From the NCBI GenBank assembly GCA_031178005.1, contig JAPSJV010000001.1:124001-188000 (forward strand): a DNA stretch of 64,000 bases, in the 5' to 3' direction. Made by a program: the position numbers and the translations under genes. This stretch comes from Pseudarthrobacter sp. (GTDB taxonomy: Bacteria; Actinomycetota; Actinomycetes; Actinomycetales; Micrococcaceae). Positions 42,861 through 50,884 of the stretch are shown in pieces; within the stretch, counting starts at the first letter, position 1; the number at the start of each line of letters is the position of its first letter. The notes beneath the pieces were generated by a model. That model searched no databases, had not been told where the DNA came from, and saw only the letters and a program-made list of their open reading frames with translations.

Positions 42861-43841
42861 ATGGAACAACGCACACTCGGAAAAACCGGACGAACCGTCT
42901 CCACCGTGGGACTGGGGACATGGCAGCTCGGGGCGGACTGGGGAAACGTCGACGACCAGCAGGCACGCAGCATCCTTGAAGCGTCCGTCGAAGCCGGGGT
43001 GACGTTCTTTGATACTGCCGACGTCTACGGCGACGGGCGCAGCGAACAGGCCATCGGCGCGTTCCTGGCGGACAACCCGGACCTTAAAATTACAGTCGCC
43101 ACCAAAATGGGCCGTCGAGCCGAACAACAGCCCCAGCATTACAACCTCGCGAACTTCCGTGAGTGGACCGACCGCTCCCGGAAGAACCTGCGCGCTGACC
43201 GGCTGGACCTGGTGCAGCTGCACTGCCCGCCGACGTCGGTCTACAGCAATTCAGAGGTCTACGACGCACTGGACACACTGGTTTCCGAGGGCGCCATAGC
43301 CAACTACGGTGTCAGCGTCGAACGCACGGACGAGGCGCTGGAGGCCATCCGCCACGAAGGCACAGCCTCGGTCCAGATCATCCTCAACGCCTTCCGCCTC
43401 AAGCCCCTGGACCAGGTACTTCCCGCGGCAAAGGCCGCCGGTGTTGGCATCATTGCCCGCGTCCCGCTGGCCTCGGGGCTGCTGTCCGGGAAGTACACAA
43501 AGGACACGTCGTTTGCGGCCAACGACCACCGGAACTACAACCGGGACGGTAGCTCGTTCGATGTCGGCGAGACGTTCTCCGGCGTCGATTACCAGCGGGG
43601 GCTGAAAGCCGCTGCCGAGTTTGCTGCCCTGGTCCCGGAAGGCGCCACCGCCGCCCAGGCAGCGATCGCCTGGATTACCGCCCAGGACGGCGTGACCTCC
43701 GTAATCCCGGGGGCCCGCAGCGTGGAACAGGCCAGGCTGAATGCCGCGGCAGGCGACTTGGCACTGGATCCAGCATTCGACGCCGGCGTCCGCTGGATCT
43801 ACGACCACTACTTCCGCGAATCCATCCACCCGCGCTGGTAG
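42861..43841 (+). CDS. Aldo/keto reductase
   Basis: The 326-residue protein is a (beta/alpha)8 NADPH-dependent oxidoreductase. TFFDTADVYGDGRSEQAIGA holds the catalytic Asp and Tyr, VATKMGRRAE the Lys and VQLHCPP the His. SGLLSGKYT and VTSVIPGARSVEQARLN match the AKR12/13-type cofactor regions. The substrate is unknown. The mRNA is probably leaderless. Confidence 0.94.
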   Translation: MEQRTLGKTGRTVSTVGLGTWQLGADWGNVDDQQARSILEASVEAGVTFFDTADVYGDGRSEQAIGAFLADNPDLKITVATKMGRRAEQQPQHYNLANFREWTDRSRKNLRADRLDLVQLHCPPTSVYSNSEVYDALDTLVSEGAIANYGVSVERTDEALEAIRHEGTASVQIILNAFRLKPLDQVLPAAKAAGVGIIARVPLASGLLSGKYTKDTSFAANDHRNYNRDGSSFDVGETFSGVDYQRGLKAAAEFAALVPEGATAAQAAIAWITAQDGVTSVIPGARSVEQARLNAAAGDLALDPAFDAGVRWIYDHYFRESIHPRW

Positions 43842-43863
43842 CCACTGCCGTGTGCCGGGGCCG

Positions 43864-44475
43864 CTACTGGTCGAGGAGCGGCAGTTGACGGGCGGTATCA
43901 ACGTCGGCGCCGGTGTCCAGGTCGCTGCAGTCCACCAGGCTGATAAGTCCGGGATTGGCCTGCAGGAATGCCCTGGCTCCGGCGTCTCCCTGGGCGGACT
44001 CAGCGGCTTCGGCGCGGAGCGATGAGTCGATCAGGATGGGATGGCCGCGCCGGAGCTTTCCGTCCGGGCCGCGGTATGCCGCGGCAGTGACCCGGCCAGA
44101 TTGATGAGCAGCGAGGAGCCTCGCGACCAGTCCGGGGCTCATTCCCGGCTGGTCCACCAGGGCTATCAGGACGTTGTCCCGGGGATCCGCCGCCGCAATG
44201 CCAAGCTTCAGCGAGCCGCCCATGCCGTCTGCCCAGCCGGAGTTTTCCACGACCGTGCAGCCGGCCAGCCCCGGCAGTTCCCGGACCCGTTCCCTGCCGG
44301 CTCCCGCCACCACCACAACGTGGCGGGCACCGCCGTCGGACAGCATCTCTGCCTGCACCTCCACCAGGGTGCGGCCGCGGAACGGAAGCAGGGCTTTGGG
44401 GCCCCGCCCCAGCCGCGTACCGGCACCCGCGGCGAGCAGGACCGCCGTCGTCCGCCGGTCAGTTTGAGGTCCCAT
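43864..44475 (-). CDS. MobA-like nucleotidyltransferase (NTP_transf_3)
   Basis: The 203-residue protein has the sugar-nucleotide/MobA-type signature AVLLAAGAGTRLGRGPKALL and VLIALVDQPGMSPGLVARLL, then GHPILIDSSLRAEA. Such proteins add GMP or CMP to molybdopterin or activate sugars. The molybdopterin oxidoreductase gene at 46845-48473 gives weak support for a cofactor role (MocA/MobA-like). An ATG at 44475 was chosen over a GTG three codons earlier. It is convergent with the aldo/keto reductase. Confidence 0.88.
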   Translation of the reverse strand: MGPQTDRRTTAVLLAAGAGTRLGRGPKALLPFRGRTLVEVQAEMLSDGGARHVVVVAGAGRERVRELPGLAGCTVVENSGWADGMGGSLKLGIAAADPRDNVLIALVDQPGMSPGLVARLLAAHQSGRVTAAAYRGPDGKLRRGHPILIDSSLRAEAAESAQGDAGARAFLQANPGLISLVDCSDLDTGADVDTARQLPLLDQ

Positions 44476-44552
44476 TCCCAACACCCTAGCGGGGCCTCAC
44501 GGCCATGCATGAATACGGGGAGAATACGGCAGGCGTGCCTTAGTATCAGGAC

Positions 44553-45200
44553 ATGATGGCAAACCGGGGGTTAGCGCTTTTCAGATTTTTCTTCGCGGCA
44601 TTGGGGTTCGCGGCGATCACTTCGCAGTTCGCGTTCAACGTGCAGAACATCGCGGACTACAAGCCGTTGAACTTCTTCAGCTTCTTCACTGTGGAATCCA
44701 ACATTATTGCCGCGGCCACCTTCGCAATTGCGGGTTGGTACGCCTGGCAGGGCAGCAGCCCGCGCTGGCTTGAACTGCTCCGCGGCGGCGCCACGATGTA
44801 CATGGCCATTACCGGAATTGTTTACAGCCTCCTGCTCAGCAACGTGCAGGTGGATACGGCGGTTCCGTGGATCAACGTGGTCCTGCACTACACCATGCCC
44901 ACCGTGCTGGTGATTGACTGGCTGGTGGACCTGCCCCGGCGCCGGATATCGCTCAAGGAATCCCTGGTGTTCCTGGTGTTTCCTGTGCTGTACCTGGCAT
45001 ACAGCCTGATCCGCGGGCCGATTGCGGACTGGTACCCGTACCCGTTCCTGGACCCGCGCATCGAAGGGTACGGAACTGTCATGGTGATGTCAGTGCTGAT
45101 CGCGGTGGTGGCGTTTGTCCTGGCGGTCATTATGGCGCTGTCGACGCGGCTGCAGAACACGGTGCCGCACCCGGTTTCAGTTCCGGCCAGCGGAAGGTAG
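44553..45200 (+). CDS. Pr6Pr family membrane protein
   Basis: The 215-residue protein has six hydrophobic segments: LALFRFFFAALGFAAITSQF, FFTVESNIIAAATFAIAGW, GATMYMAITGIVYSLLLSNV, VVLHYTMPTVLVIDWLV, SLVFLVFPVLYLAYSLIRG and VMSVLIAVVAFVLAVIMAL. The HYTMP and RGPIADWYPYPFLDP blocks are typical of Pr6Pr/FAR-17a-like membrane proteins. The function is unknown. A tandem-repeat tract lies directly downstream. Confidence 0.88.
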   Translation: MMANRGLALFRFFFAALGFAAITSQFAFNVQNIADYKPLNFFSFFTVESNIIAAATFAIAGWYAWQGSSPRWLELLRGGATMYMAITGIVYSLLLSNVQVDTAVPWINVVLHYTMPTVLVIDWLVDLPRRRISLKESLVFLVFPVLYLAYSLIRGPIADWYPYPFLDPRIEGYGTVMVMSVLIAVVAFVLAVIMALSTRLQNTVPHPVSVPASGR

Positions 45201-45212
45201 GGCGTTTACGTG

Positions 45213-45272
45213 GCGCTAAGGCTGCTGGCGCTAAAGCTGCTGACGCTAAAGCTGCTGACGCTAAAGCGGCAG
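45213..45272. repeat. Four 15-base tandem repeats at the end of the sterol-carrier-like gene
   Basis: Units GCGCTAAGGCTGCTG, GCGCTAAAGCTGCTG, ACGCTAAAGCTGCTG and ACGCTAAAGCGGCAG run head to tail. The stop codon of the minus-strand gene (45261-45263) lies in the last unit. It occupies the gap between Pr6Pr and that gene. No function can be assigned. Confidence 0.8.
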
Positions 45273-45680
45273 CAGCGCGGAGAGGTCCGCCCGTAAACCG
45301 GAGGCTGCTACGCGGCCGGCCCGGACGGCGTCGTCCCAGCTCAAGGCGCCTGTGACCATCGCCAGCCAGGTGGCGGCGTCGCACTCAATAACGTTTGGTG
45401 GAGTGCCCCGGGTATGCCGGGGACCTTCGACGCATTGCGTCACACCAAACGGCGGCACCCGCACTTCAACCGAGTTGCCCGGCGCCCTGGCGGTGAGTTC
45501 CTCGAGGGAGTAGCGGACCGCGGTGGCGGTGACGGTCCGCGGAACGGGCGGCACCGCGGTCACGGCGGTCACTGCGGACGAATCTGCCGGCGAAGGCCCG
45601 GCGTTCAATGCGGCCGTATGCCACGCCTGCAGGGCGGCTCTGCCTTCTTCAATATCGATCCGACGGCGGGCTACGGCCAC
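45261..45680 (-). CDS. Sterol carrier family protein
   Basis: The 139-residue protein resembles the actinobacterial sterol-carrier (SCP2/MDMPI C-terminal-like) family: RYSLEELTARAPGNSVEVRV, FGVTQCVEGPRHTRGTPPNV and IECDAATWLAMVTGALSWDD. The closing ADLSALLPL is typical. The GTG at 45680 was chosen because GGAGG lies eight bases upstream; a TTG at 45698 is within the ribosome-binding region. The ligand is unknown. The C-terminus and stop codon sit in a tandem-repeat tract. Confidence 0.75.
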   Translation of the reverse strand: MAVARRRIDIEEGRAALQAWHTAALNAGPSPADSSAVTAVTAVPPVPRTVTATAVRYSLEELTARAPGNSVEVRVPPFGVTQCVEGPRHTRGTPPNVIECDAATWLAMVTGALSWDDAVRAGRVAASGLRADLSALLPL

Positions 45681-45770
45681 AATCGCCGCCTCCTTCAATC
45701 AATGGTGGTCCGCGCCCGGCAGCAGCCGGGCTGCACACGGAATTCTGGGTCAGGCCTCATACTCGAACAG

Positions 45771-46787
45771 CTACTCCAGCAACGCGGAAACCGCCTTGCC
45801 CAGCCGGATCTTCCCCACCGGCCGGCCGCCACCCAGTACAGGGTTGACCACTTTTTCCAGGACGCTGGCTACGCCGGGAATGTCCACCGCGTCCGCCACG
45901 GCAAGCAGCGTCAGCGCCACCAGCGAGGTACCACGGAGATTGCCGTCCAGCATCTTGACCGCCACAGACACGCCCTGCGGAGTAGCCATGGCGAGCACGC
46001 CCTCGGCACCGATTTTGGCAATGATGCCCAACTCGTCCATCACGATGGTGTTTGCTTCCCCCTGGCCTTGGACGGCCCAGGGGTAGTCCAACATGGAGGT
46101 GGCGATGGTGGCCGCGCGGGCATTGGAGCTTTTGTCCCCGGGCGCTTTAGCCAGCAGGGAGTAGGCGCGTGCCAGCCCGGTCAGCGAAACCGCGGCAACC
46201 GGGGCCCCGCAGCCGTCGATGCCGAGGTGCGCAATGCGTTCGCCGCTGTATTCCTCGATGACGGCGCGGATCCGCTGCTGCAGGGGGTGGTTTGGTTCCA
46301 GGTAACTGTGCAGATCCCAACCGTTCTCGGTGCAGGCCCACAAGAACGCGGCGTGCTTCCCCGAACAGTTGAATGCCAGTTTGGACTTGCCGTTGCCCGA
46401 GCGGATCAGCCATTCGCGGGCGGTTTCATCCTGCGGCCAGTCTGCCGGGCACTGCAGGTCTTTGACGCTGACGCCCGCGGCCTTGAGCATGCCTTCAACA
46501 ATGTCCATGTGGTCCAACGATCCCACGTGGCTGCCACAGGCCAAGGCGACCTGCGCGCCGCGCAACGGAACTCCGGACTGCATGGCGGCCAGGGCCTGGA
46601 AGGGTTTGAGGCTGGAACGGGCAAAAACGGGCGAAGTGATGTCGCCAAGTTCGGTCACAACGGAACCGTCAGCTGCAAGGACTACTGCCGATCCGATGTG
46701 CCTGGATTCCACAAAACCGCTGCGCTCCAGGACGGCGAGTTCGACGGCGGACTCAACAGTGAAGGTTGCGTGCGGGTTGTGCGGCAT
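45771..46787 (-). CDS. L-asparaginase II family protein
   Basis: The 338-residue protein matches the L-asparaginase II (Asparaginase_II) family, which differs from the E. coli AnsB fold. Motifs: ITSPVFARSSLKPFQALAAM at the N-terminus, ALACGSHVGSLDHMDIVEGM, NCSGKHAAFLWACTENGW and IDGCGAPVAAVSLTGLARAY. The conserved SSLKPFQ and CSGKHAA blocks identify the family. It releases aspartate and ammonia from asparagine. It is transcribed in the same direction as the molybdoenzyme gene upstream with a 57-base gap. Confidence 0.9.
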   Translation of the reverse strand: MPHNPHATFTVESAVELAVLERSGFVESRHIGSAVVLAADGSVVTELGDITSPVFARSSLKPFQALAAMQSGVPLRGAQVALACGSHVGSLDHMDIVEGMLKAAGVSVKDLQCPADWPQDETAREWLIRSGNGKSKLAFNCSGKHAAFLWACTENGWDLHSYLEPNHPLQQRIRAVIEEYSGERIAHLGIDGCGAPVAAVSLTGLARAYSLLAKAPGDKSSNARAATIATSMLDYPWAVQGQGEANTIVMDELGIIAKIGAEGVLAMATPQGVSVAVKMLDGNLRGTSLVALTLLAVADAVDIPGVASVLEKVVNPVLGGGRPVGKIRLGKAVSALLE

Positions 46788-46844
46788 GCAGCCAGTCTAG
46801 GGGACCTCCGGCCTACGGCATGGTTGCCTCGACGAACGGGCACC

Positions 46845-48473
46845 CTATTCCACGGTGACCGTGATTGTGTGCCAGCCAGAGGCACCATCAGGGACGGGAT
46901 TTGCCTTCCTTTCGGTCTGGACCTGGCCGGAATTGTATACGGCTCTGGCTCTCAGTTCATGCCTTCCGGGGACAGCCTCCCAGTCGAAGGACCATTGCCG
47001 CCAGGCGTCTACGGTTACTTCCTGGGACAGCATGGCCTCGGACCAGTCGCCGTCGTCAACCTGTACCTCAACGCCGCTGATGCCCACATGCTGTGCCCAG
47101 GCGGTGCCGCCAACCGCAACCCTCCCTGCGGGAACCCTTGCGGATTCCCTGGGAACTTCCAACCGGGCCATGGTCTTGACAGGACCACGTTCTGACCAGC
47201 CACGCTGGGTCCAGTACGCCTCCTTGTCAGCGAACCGCGTCACCTCGAGATCCACCAGCCACTTGGTGGCGGAGACGAAGCCGTACAGTCCGGGCACCAC
47301 CATGCGCACCGGGTAGCCGTGGTCCAGCGGAAGCGGTTCGTCGTTCATGCCCACGGCCAGGATGGCGTCGCGATCGTCCTGCAGGACCTCCAGGGGAGTG
47401 GAGGCCGTGAAACCGTCCACCGAGGTCGACAGCACCATGTCTGCGCCGGCAAGGGGCCGTGCGCGGGCCAGGACTTCGCGCAGCGGCAGGCCAAGCCACT
47501 TTGCATTGCCGACCAGGTCACCACCCACCGGGTTGGATACACAGGCAAGGGTTACGTAGGTCTCGATGAGGTCGGCGTCGAGCAGGTCCTGGAAGGTCAG
47601 CGTGATCTCCTCCTCAACCAGGCCGTGTACACGCAGGGCCCACGAGCCGGCGTCGATATCCGGAACGCGGAGCGCGGTGTCGATCCGGTAGAAATCGTCG
47701 TTGGGCGTCAGCCAAGGGTCCACACCGGGCGTGCTGGACTGTACTGCGGGCGGTACAGGAGGGGCTGCCCGGGCCGGTGCCGGAAGCTTCAGGGCACTCC
47801 GCGCCTGGAGGGCGGCATTCCGGGCGGCTCCCAGCATCTGCCCGCCAACGGCCATCACCGCTACGGCTGCCGCCGTCCAGCCGGCCATCAGGAAAAAGCG
47901 GCGTGAGGAGCCTGGCTGGCTGCCTGTAGCTTCTCCGGCCTCGGACTGTCCACCTGCCCCGGACTGCCCACCTTCGCGAGGCCGCCCGCCGGCCCCATGC
48001 CGCGGCACGAGGTTTACCAGCAGCCGCAGAACCACTATGCCGGCGACCGTCCCGGCTGCGGTGGGCAGGACATCCAGTTGCTGGGCCCCTGCCCGCGTCA
48101 GCACACACGCCACGATCACCGTGCCCATCAGGATTACTCCGGAAACACCCGCCCACCATTTCCGGTAAGCCAGCACCCCCAGCAGACACGCCAGCACCAT
48201 GATGGTGAACGCCATTCCCGCCAGTAGCGCGGCCTTGTCGTTCGTACCGAACGCGGCAATCGCGAAATCCTTCAGCCAGGACGGCGTGAAATCAATAAAC
48301 GTAGAGCCCAGCGCAAACAGGGGAGTCAGCCTTGCCGTAAAGAAGGTACCCAGCAGCTCGGCAACGCAAAGCACAACGCCGGCAGCCAGTATGCCTGCCA
48401 AAGCCGCCTGGGTTGCCGCTCCCCCGAGCAACTCCCCGAGGGGCTTCCTGCGGGTCGGGCTGGAGATTGCCAT
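46845..48473 (-). CDS. Membrane-anchored sulfite-oxidase-like molybdopterin oxidoreductase
   Basis: The 542-residue protein joins an N-terminal membrane region to a molybdenum enzyme. Residues 1-155 hold about five hydrophobic helices (AALAGILAAGVVLCVAELLG, LLAGMAFTIMVLACLLGVLA, GVILMGTVIVACVL). A twin-arginine-like SSRRFFLMAGW and a further helix follow near 190. The oxidoreductase domain runs from about 240 to 440 with TYVTLACVSNPVGGDLVGNA (the Cys should ligate Mo). A Moco dimerisation domain ends it. GGAGG precedes the ATG at 48473. The catalytic domain probably faces outward. The electron acceptor is unknown. Confidence 0.9.
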   Translation of the reverse strand: MAISSPTRRKPLGELLGGAATQAALAGILAAGVVLCVAELLGTFFTARLTPLFALGSTFIDFTPSWLKDFAIAAFGTNDKAALLAGMAFTIMVLACLLGVLAYRKWWAGVSGVILMGTVIVACVLTRAGAQQLDVLPTAAGTVAGIVVLRLLVNLVPRHGAGGRPREGGQSGAGGQSEAGEATGSQPGSSRRFFLMAGWTAAAVAVMAVGGQMLGAARNAALQARSALKLPAPARAAPPVPPAVQSSTPGVDPWLTPNDDFYRIDTALRVPDIDAGSWALRVHGLVEEEITLTFQDLLDADLIETYVTLACVSNPVGGDLVGNAKWLGLPLREVLARARPLAGADMVLSTSVDGFTASTPLEVLQDDRDAILAVGMNDEPLPLDHGYPVRMVVPGLYGFVSATKWLVDLEVTRFADKEAYWTQRGWSERGPVKTMARLEVPRESARVPAGRVAVGGTAWAQHVGISGVEVQVDDGDWSEAMLSQEVTVDAWRQWSFDWEAVPGRHELRARAVYNSGQVQTERKANPVPDGASGWHTITVTVE

Positions 48474-48601
48474 AACCTGATCCTCCGCCTGCGCTCTGGG
48501 CGTGGCAAGTTGGGATACCTGTATGTGGATATTTCCCCGTGTATGCACATACGGCAGGCGGGCTTAGGATCGCGGCGGGCCACAAAGTACGCTTGGAGAC
48601 T

Positions 48602-49918
48602 GTGAAGGTACTCGTCATTGGCCCTGGAGGCCGCGAACACGCCATTGTCCGTTCCCTGCTGGAAGACCCCAACGTCTCCGAGGTCCACGCGGCTCCCGGC
48701 AACGCAGGCATCAGCCAACTGGTTCCCACGCATGCCGTCAACGGCAACGATCCCGAAGCCGTTGCCGCGCTTGCCACCAAGCTGGCCGTGGACCTGGTAG
48801 TCGTTGGCCCGGAGGCCCCGCTGGCAGCCGGCGTCGCCGATGCCGTCAGGGAAGCGGGTATCCCCGTTTTTGGTCCCAGCAAGGCCGCGGCCCAGCTGGA
48901 GGCATCCAAGGCCTTTGCCAAGGAAGTTATGGCAGAGGCCGGCGTTCCCACAGCCATGGCGCTCGTTGCCACGAATGCATCAGAAGCCGAGTCCGCACTG
49001 GACACTTTCGGCGCATCCTATGTGGTCAAGGATGACGGGCTGGCCGCCGGCAAGGGCGTAGTGGTCACGAAGGACCGCGCCGAAGCACTGGCACACGCCC
49101 AGTCGTGCTTCGATGCCGGTGGAAGCGTCGTCATCGAGGAATTCCTGGACGGGCCCGAGGTCTCCATCTTTGTCCTGTGCGACGGCCAGAACACGGTGGC
49201 GCTCTCCCCGGCGCAGGACTTCAAGCGCATTTACGACAATGATGAAGGCCCCAACACCGGCGGTATGGGAGCCTACACCCCGCTCGAGTGGGCCCCCGAA
49301 GGCCTGGTCCAGGAAGTCCTGGACCGCGTCGCGCAGCCCACCGTCAACGAGATGGCACGGCGCGGGACTCCGTTCGTCGGCGTGCTGTTCGTTGGCTTGG
49401 CCCTGACCTCCCGCGGAACCCGCGTCATTGAATTCAACGTCCGCTTTGGCGATCCCGAAACCCAGGCGGTCCTTGCCCGGCTCAAAACTCCCCTCGGCGC
49501 GCTGCTGCTGGCTGCCGCGAAGGGCGAACTGGACAAGGCGGAGGAGCTGCGCTGGTCGCGCGACGCCGCTGTCGCCGTCGTCGTTGCGTCCGAAAACTAC
49601 CCGGACACCCCGCGTACGGGGGACCGGATCCGTGGCCTGAAGAAGGTGGACCAGCTGGACGGCGTACACGTCATCCACGCTGGGACTGCCCTGGATGACG
49701 AAGGCAAAGTCATCTCCGCGGGCGGCCGCGTGCTTGCGGTGGTAGCTCTTGGCCGGGACCTGGTGGAAGCCAGGGAAAAGGCGTACGACGGCGTGGAACT
49801 GGTTAAGCTCGACGGCGCCCAGTTCCGTACTGACATCGGGCGCAAGGCTGCGCGCGGCGAAATCAAAGTTGCGGGTACGCGCACCGGCGCGCTGCCCGTC
49901 ACCACTGCAAAGGACTGA
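48602..49918 (+). CDS. purD: Phosphoribosylamine-glycine ligase
   Basis: The 438-residue enzyme makes GAR from phosphoribosylamine, glycine and ATP in purine synthesis. KVLVIGPGGREHAIVRSLLE is the N-terminal signature. The ATP-grasp part has SYVVKDDGLAAGKGVVVTKD, NEGPNTGGMGAY-like motifs (DNDEGPNTGGMGAYTPLEW) and VLFVGLALTSRGTRVIEFN. The GTG start at 48602 has GGAG six bases upstream. purC begins two bases after its stop, so the pair is an operon. purF lies 48 kb away at the window start. Confidence 0.97.
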   Translation: MKVLVIGPGGREHAIVRSLLEDPNVSEVHAAPGNAGISQLVPTHAVNGNDPEAVAALATKLAVDLVVVGPEAPLAAGVADAVREAGIPVFGPSKAAAQLEASKAFAKEVMAEAGVPTAMALVATNASEAESALDTFGASYVVKDDGLAAGKGVVVTKDRAEALAHAQSCFDAGGSVVIEEFLDGPEVSIFVLCDGQNTVALSPAQDFKRIYDNDEGPNTGGMGAYTPLEWAPEGLVQEVLDRVAQPTVNEMARRGTPFVGVLFVGLALTSRGTRVIEFNVRFGDPETQAVLARLKTPLGALLLAAAKGELDKAEELRWSRDAAVAVVVASENYPDTPRTGDRIRGLKKVDQLDGVHVIHAGTALDDEGKVISAGGRVLAVVALGRDLVEAREKAYDGVELVKLDGAQFRTDIGRKAARGEIKVAGTRTGALPVTTAKD

Positions 49919-49919
49919 C

Positions 49920-50855
49920 GTGACAGAGAATCTCCCCGGCGGCCTCGAAACCAACGCCTTGGACTTGCCCGGCTGGACGCATGTGTACTCCGGCAAAGTT
50001 CGCGACCTCTACGAACCGGCCGATGATGCCATCCGCGAGCACCATGGCCAGGACTGTGTCCTGGTGGTGGCCAGCGACCGCATCAGCGCCTTCGACTACG
50101 TACTCGCGAGCGAGATTCCCGACAAGGGCCGGATCCTCACCCAGTTGAGCCTGTGGTGGTTTGACCAGTTGGACGTTGAGCACCACGTCCTGGCCTCCAC
50201 CGTGGAAGACGGCGTGCCGGAAGCCGTGGCCGGGCGTGCCATGATCTGCAAGAAGCTGGAGATGTTCCCGGTGGAATGCATCGCCCGCGGCTATCTCACG
50301 GGCTCGGGCCTGCTGGAGTACCGCGAGTCCGGAACGGTCTGCAGCATCCCGCTTCCGGAGGGGTTGGTGGACGGCTCACGCCTGGACGCCGCCATCTTTA
50401 CCCCTTCCGCCAAAGCCGAGGTGGGTGAACACGATGAAAACATCACCTATGACGCGGTGGTTTCCATGGTGGGAGACGACATCGCGGCCCGGCTCCGCGA
50501 ACTGACCCTGCATATTTACACAGTGGCGGAGGAGATCGCCCGCAAGCGCGGCATCATTCTCGCGGACACCAAGGTGGAGTTCGGCTACGACGCTGTCTCC
50601 GGCAGCATCACCCTGGGTGACGAAGTCCTGACTCCTGATTCTTCACGCTTCTGGGACGCTGCCACCTACAAGCCCGGTCAGGCCCAGCCGTCCTACGACA
50701 AGCAGTACGTCCGCGACTGGCTGACATCCCCCGCGTCAGGCTGGGACAAGTCCACCAACACCCCGCCGCCGGCCCTGCCGGAGGACGTCATCCTGCGGAC
50801 CCGCAGCCGTTACGCCGAGGCTTACGAGAAGATCACCGGGCAGAAGTTCGTTTAG
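49920..50855 (+). CDS. purC: Phosphoribosylaminoimidazole-succinocarboxamide synthase
   Basis: The 311-residue enzyme joins CAIR with aspartate using ATP to give SAICAR. Signatures are VYSGKVRDLYEP, VLVVASDRISAFDYVLAS, FPVECIARGYLTGSGLLEYR and IILADTKVEFGYDAVSG. The length fits bacterial PurC of the long type. The GTG start leaves one base after the purD stop, so translation is probably coupled. The gene converges with the XRE-TPR regulator 29 bases away. Confidence 0.97.
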   Translation: MTENLPGGLETNALDLPGWTHVYSGKVRDLYEPADDAIREHHGQDCVLVVASDRISAFDYVLASEIPDKGRILTQLSLWWFDQLDVEHHVLASTVEDGVPEAVAGRAMICKKLEMFPVECIARGYLTGSGLLEYRESGTVCSIPLPEGLVDGSRLDAAIFTPSAKAEVGEHDENITYDAVVSMVGDDIAARLRELTLHIYTVAEEIARKRGIILADTKVEFGYDAVSGSITLGDEVLTPDSSRFWDAATYKPGQAQPSYDKQYVRDWLTSPASGWDKSTNTPPPALPEDVILRTRSRYAEAYEKITGQKFV

Positions 50856-50884
50856 CCGGCCCGAGCAGCGGGCAGCGCAGCAGT

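Noticed and set aside
45414-47195. A 593-residue plus-strand open frame
   Set aside because: It lies antisense to the sterol-carrier-like, asparaginase and molybdoenzyme genes, has low-complexity composition and no domain.
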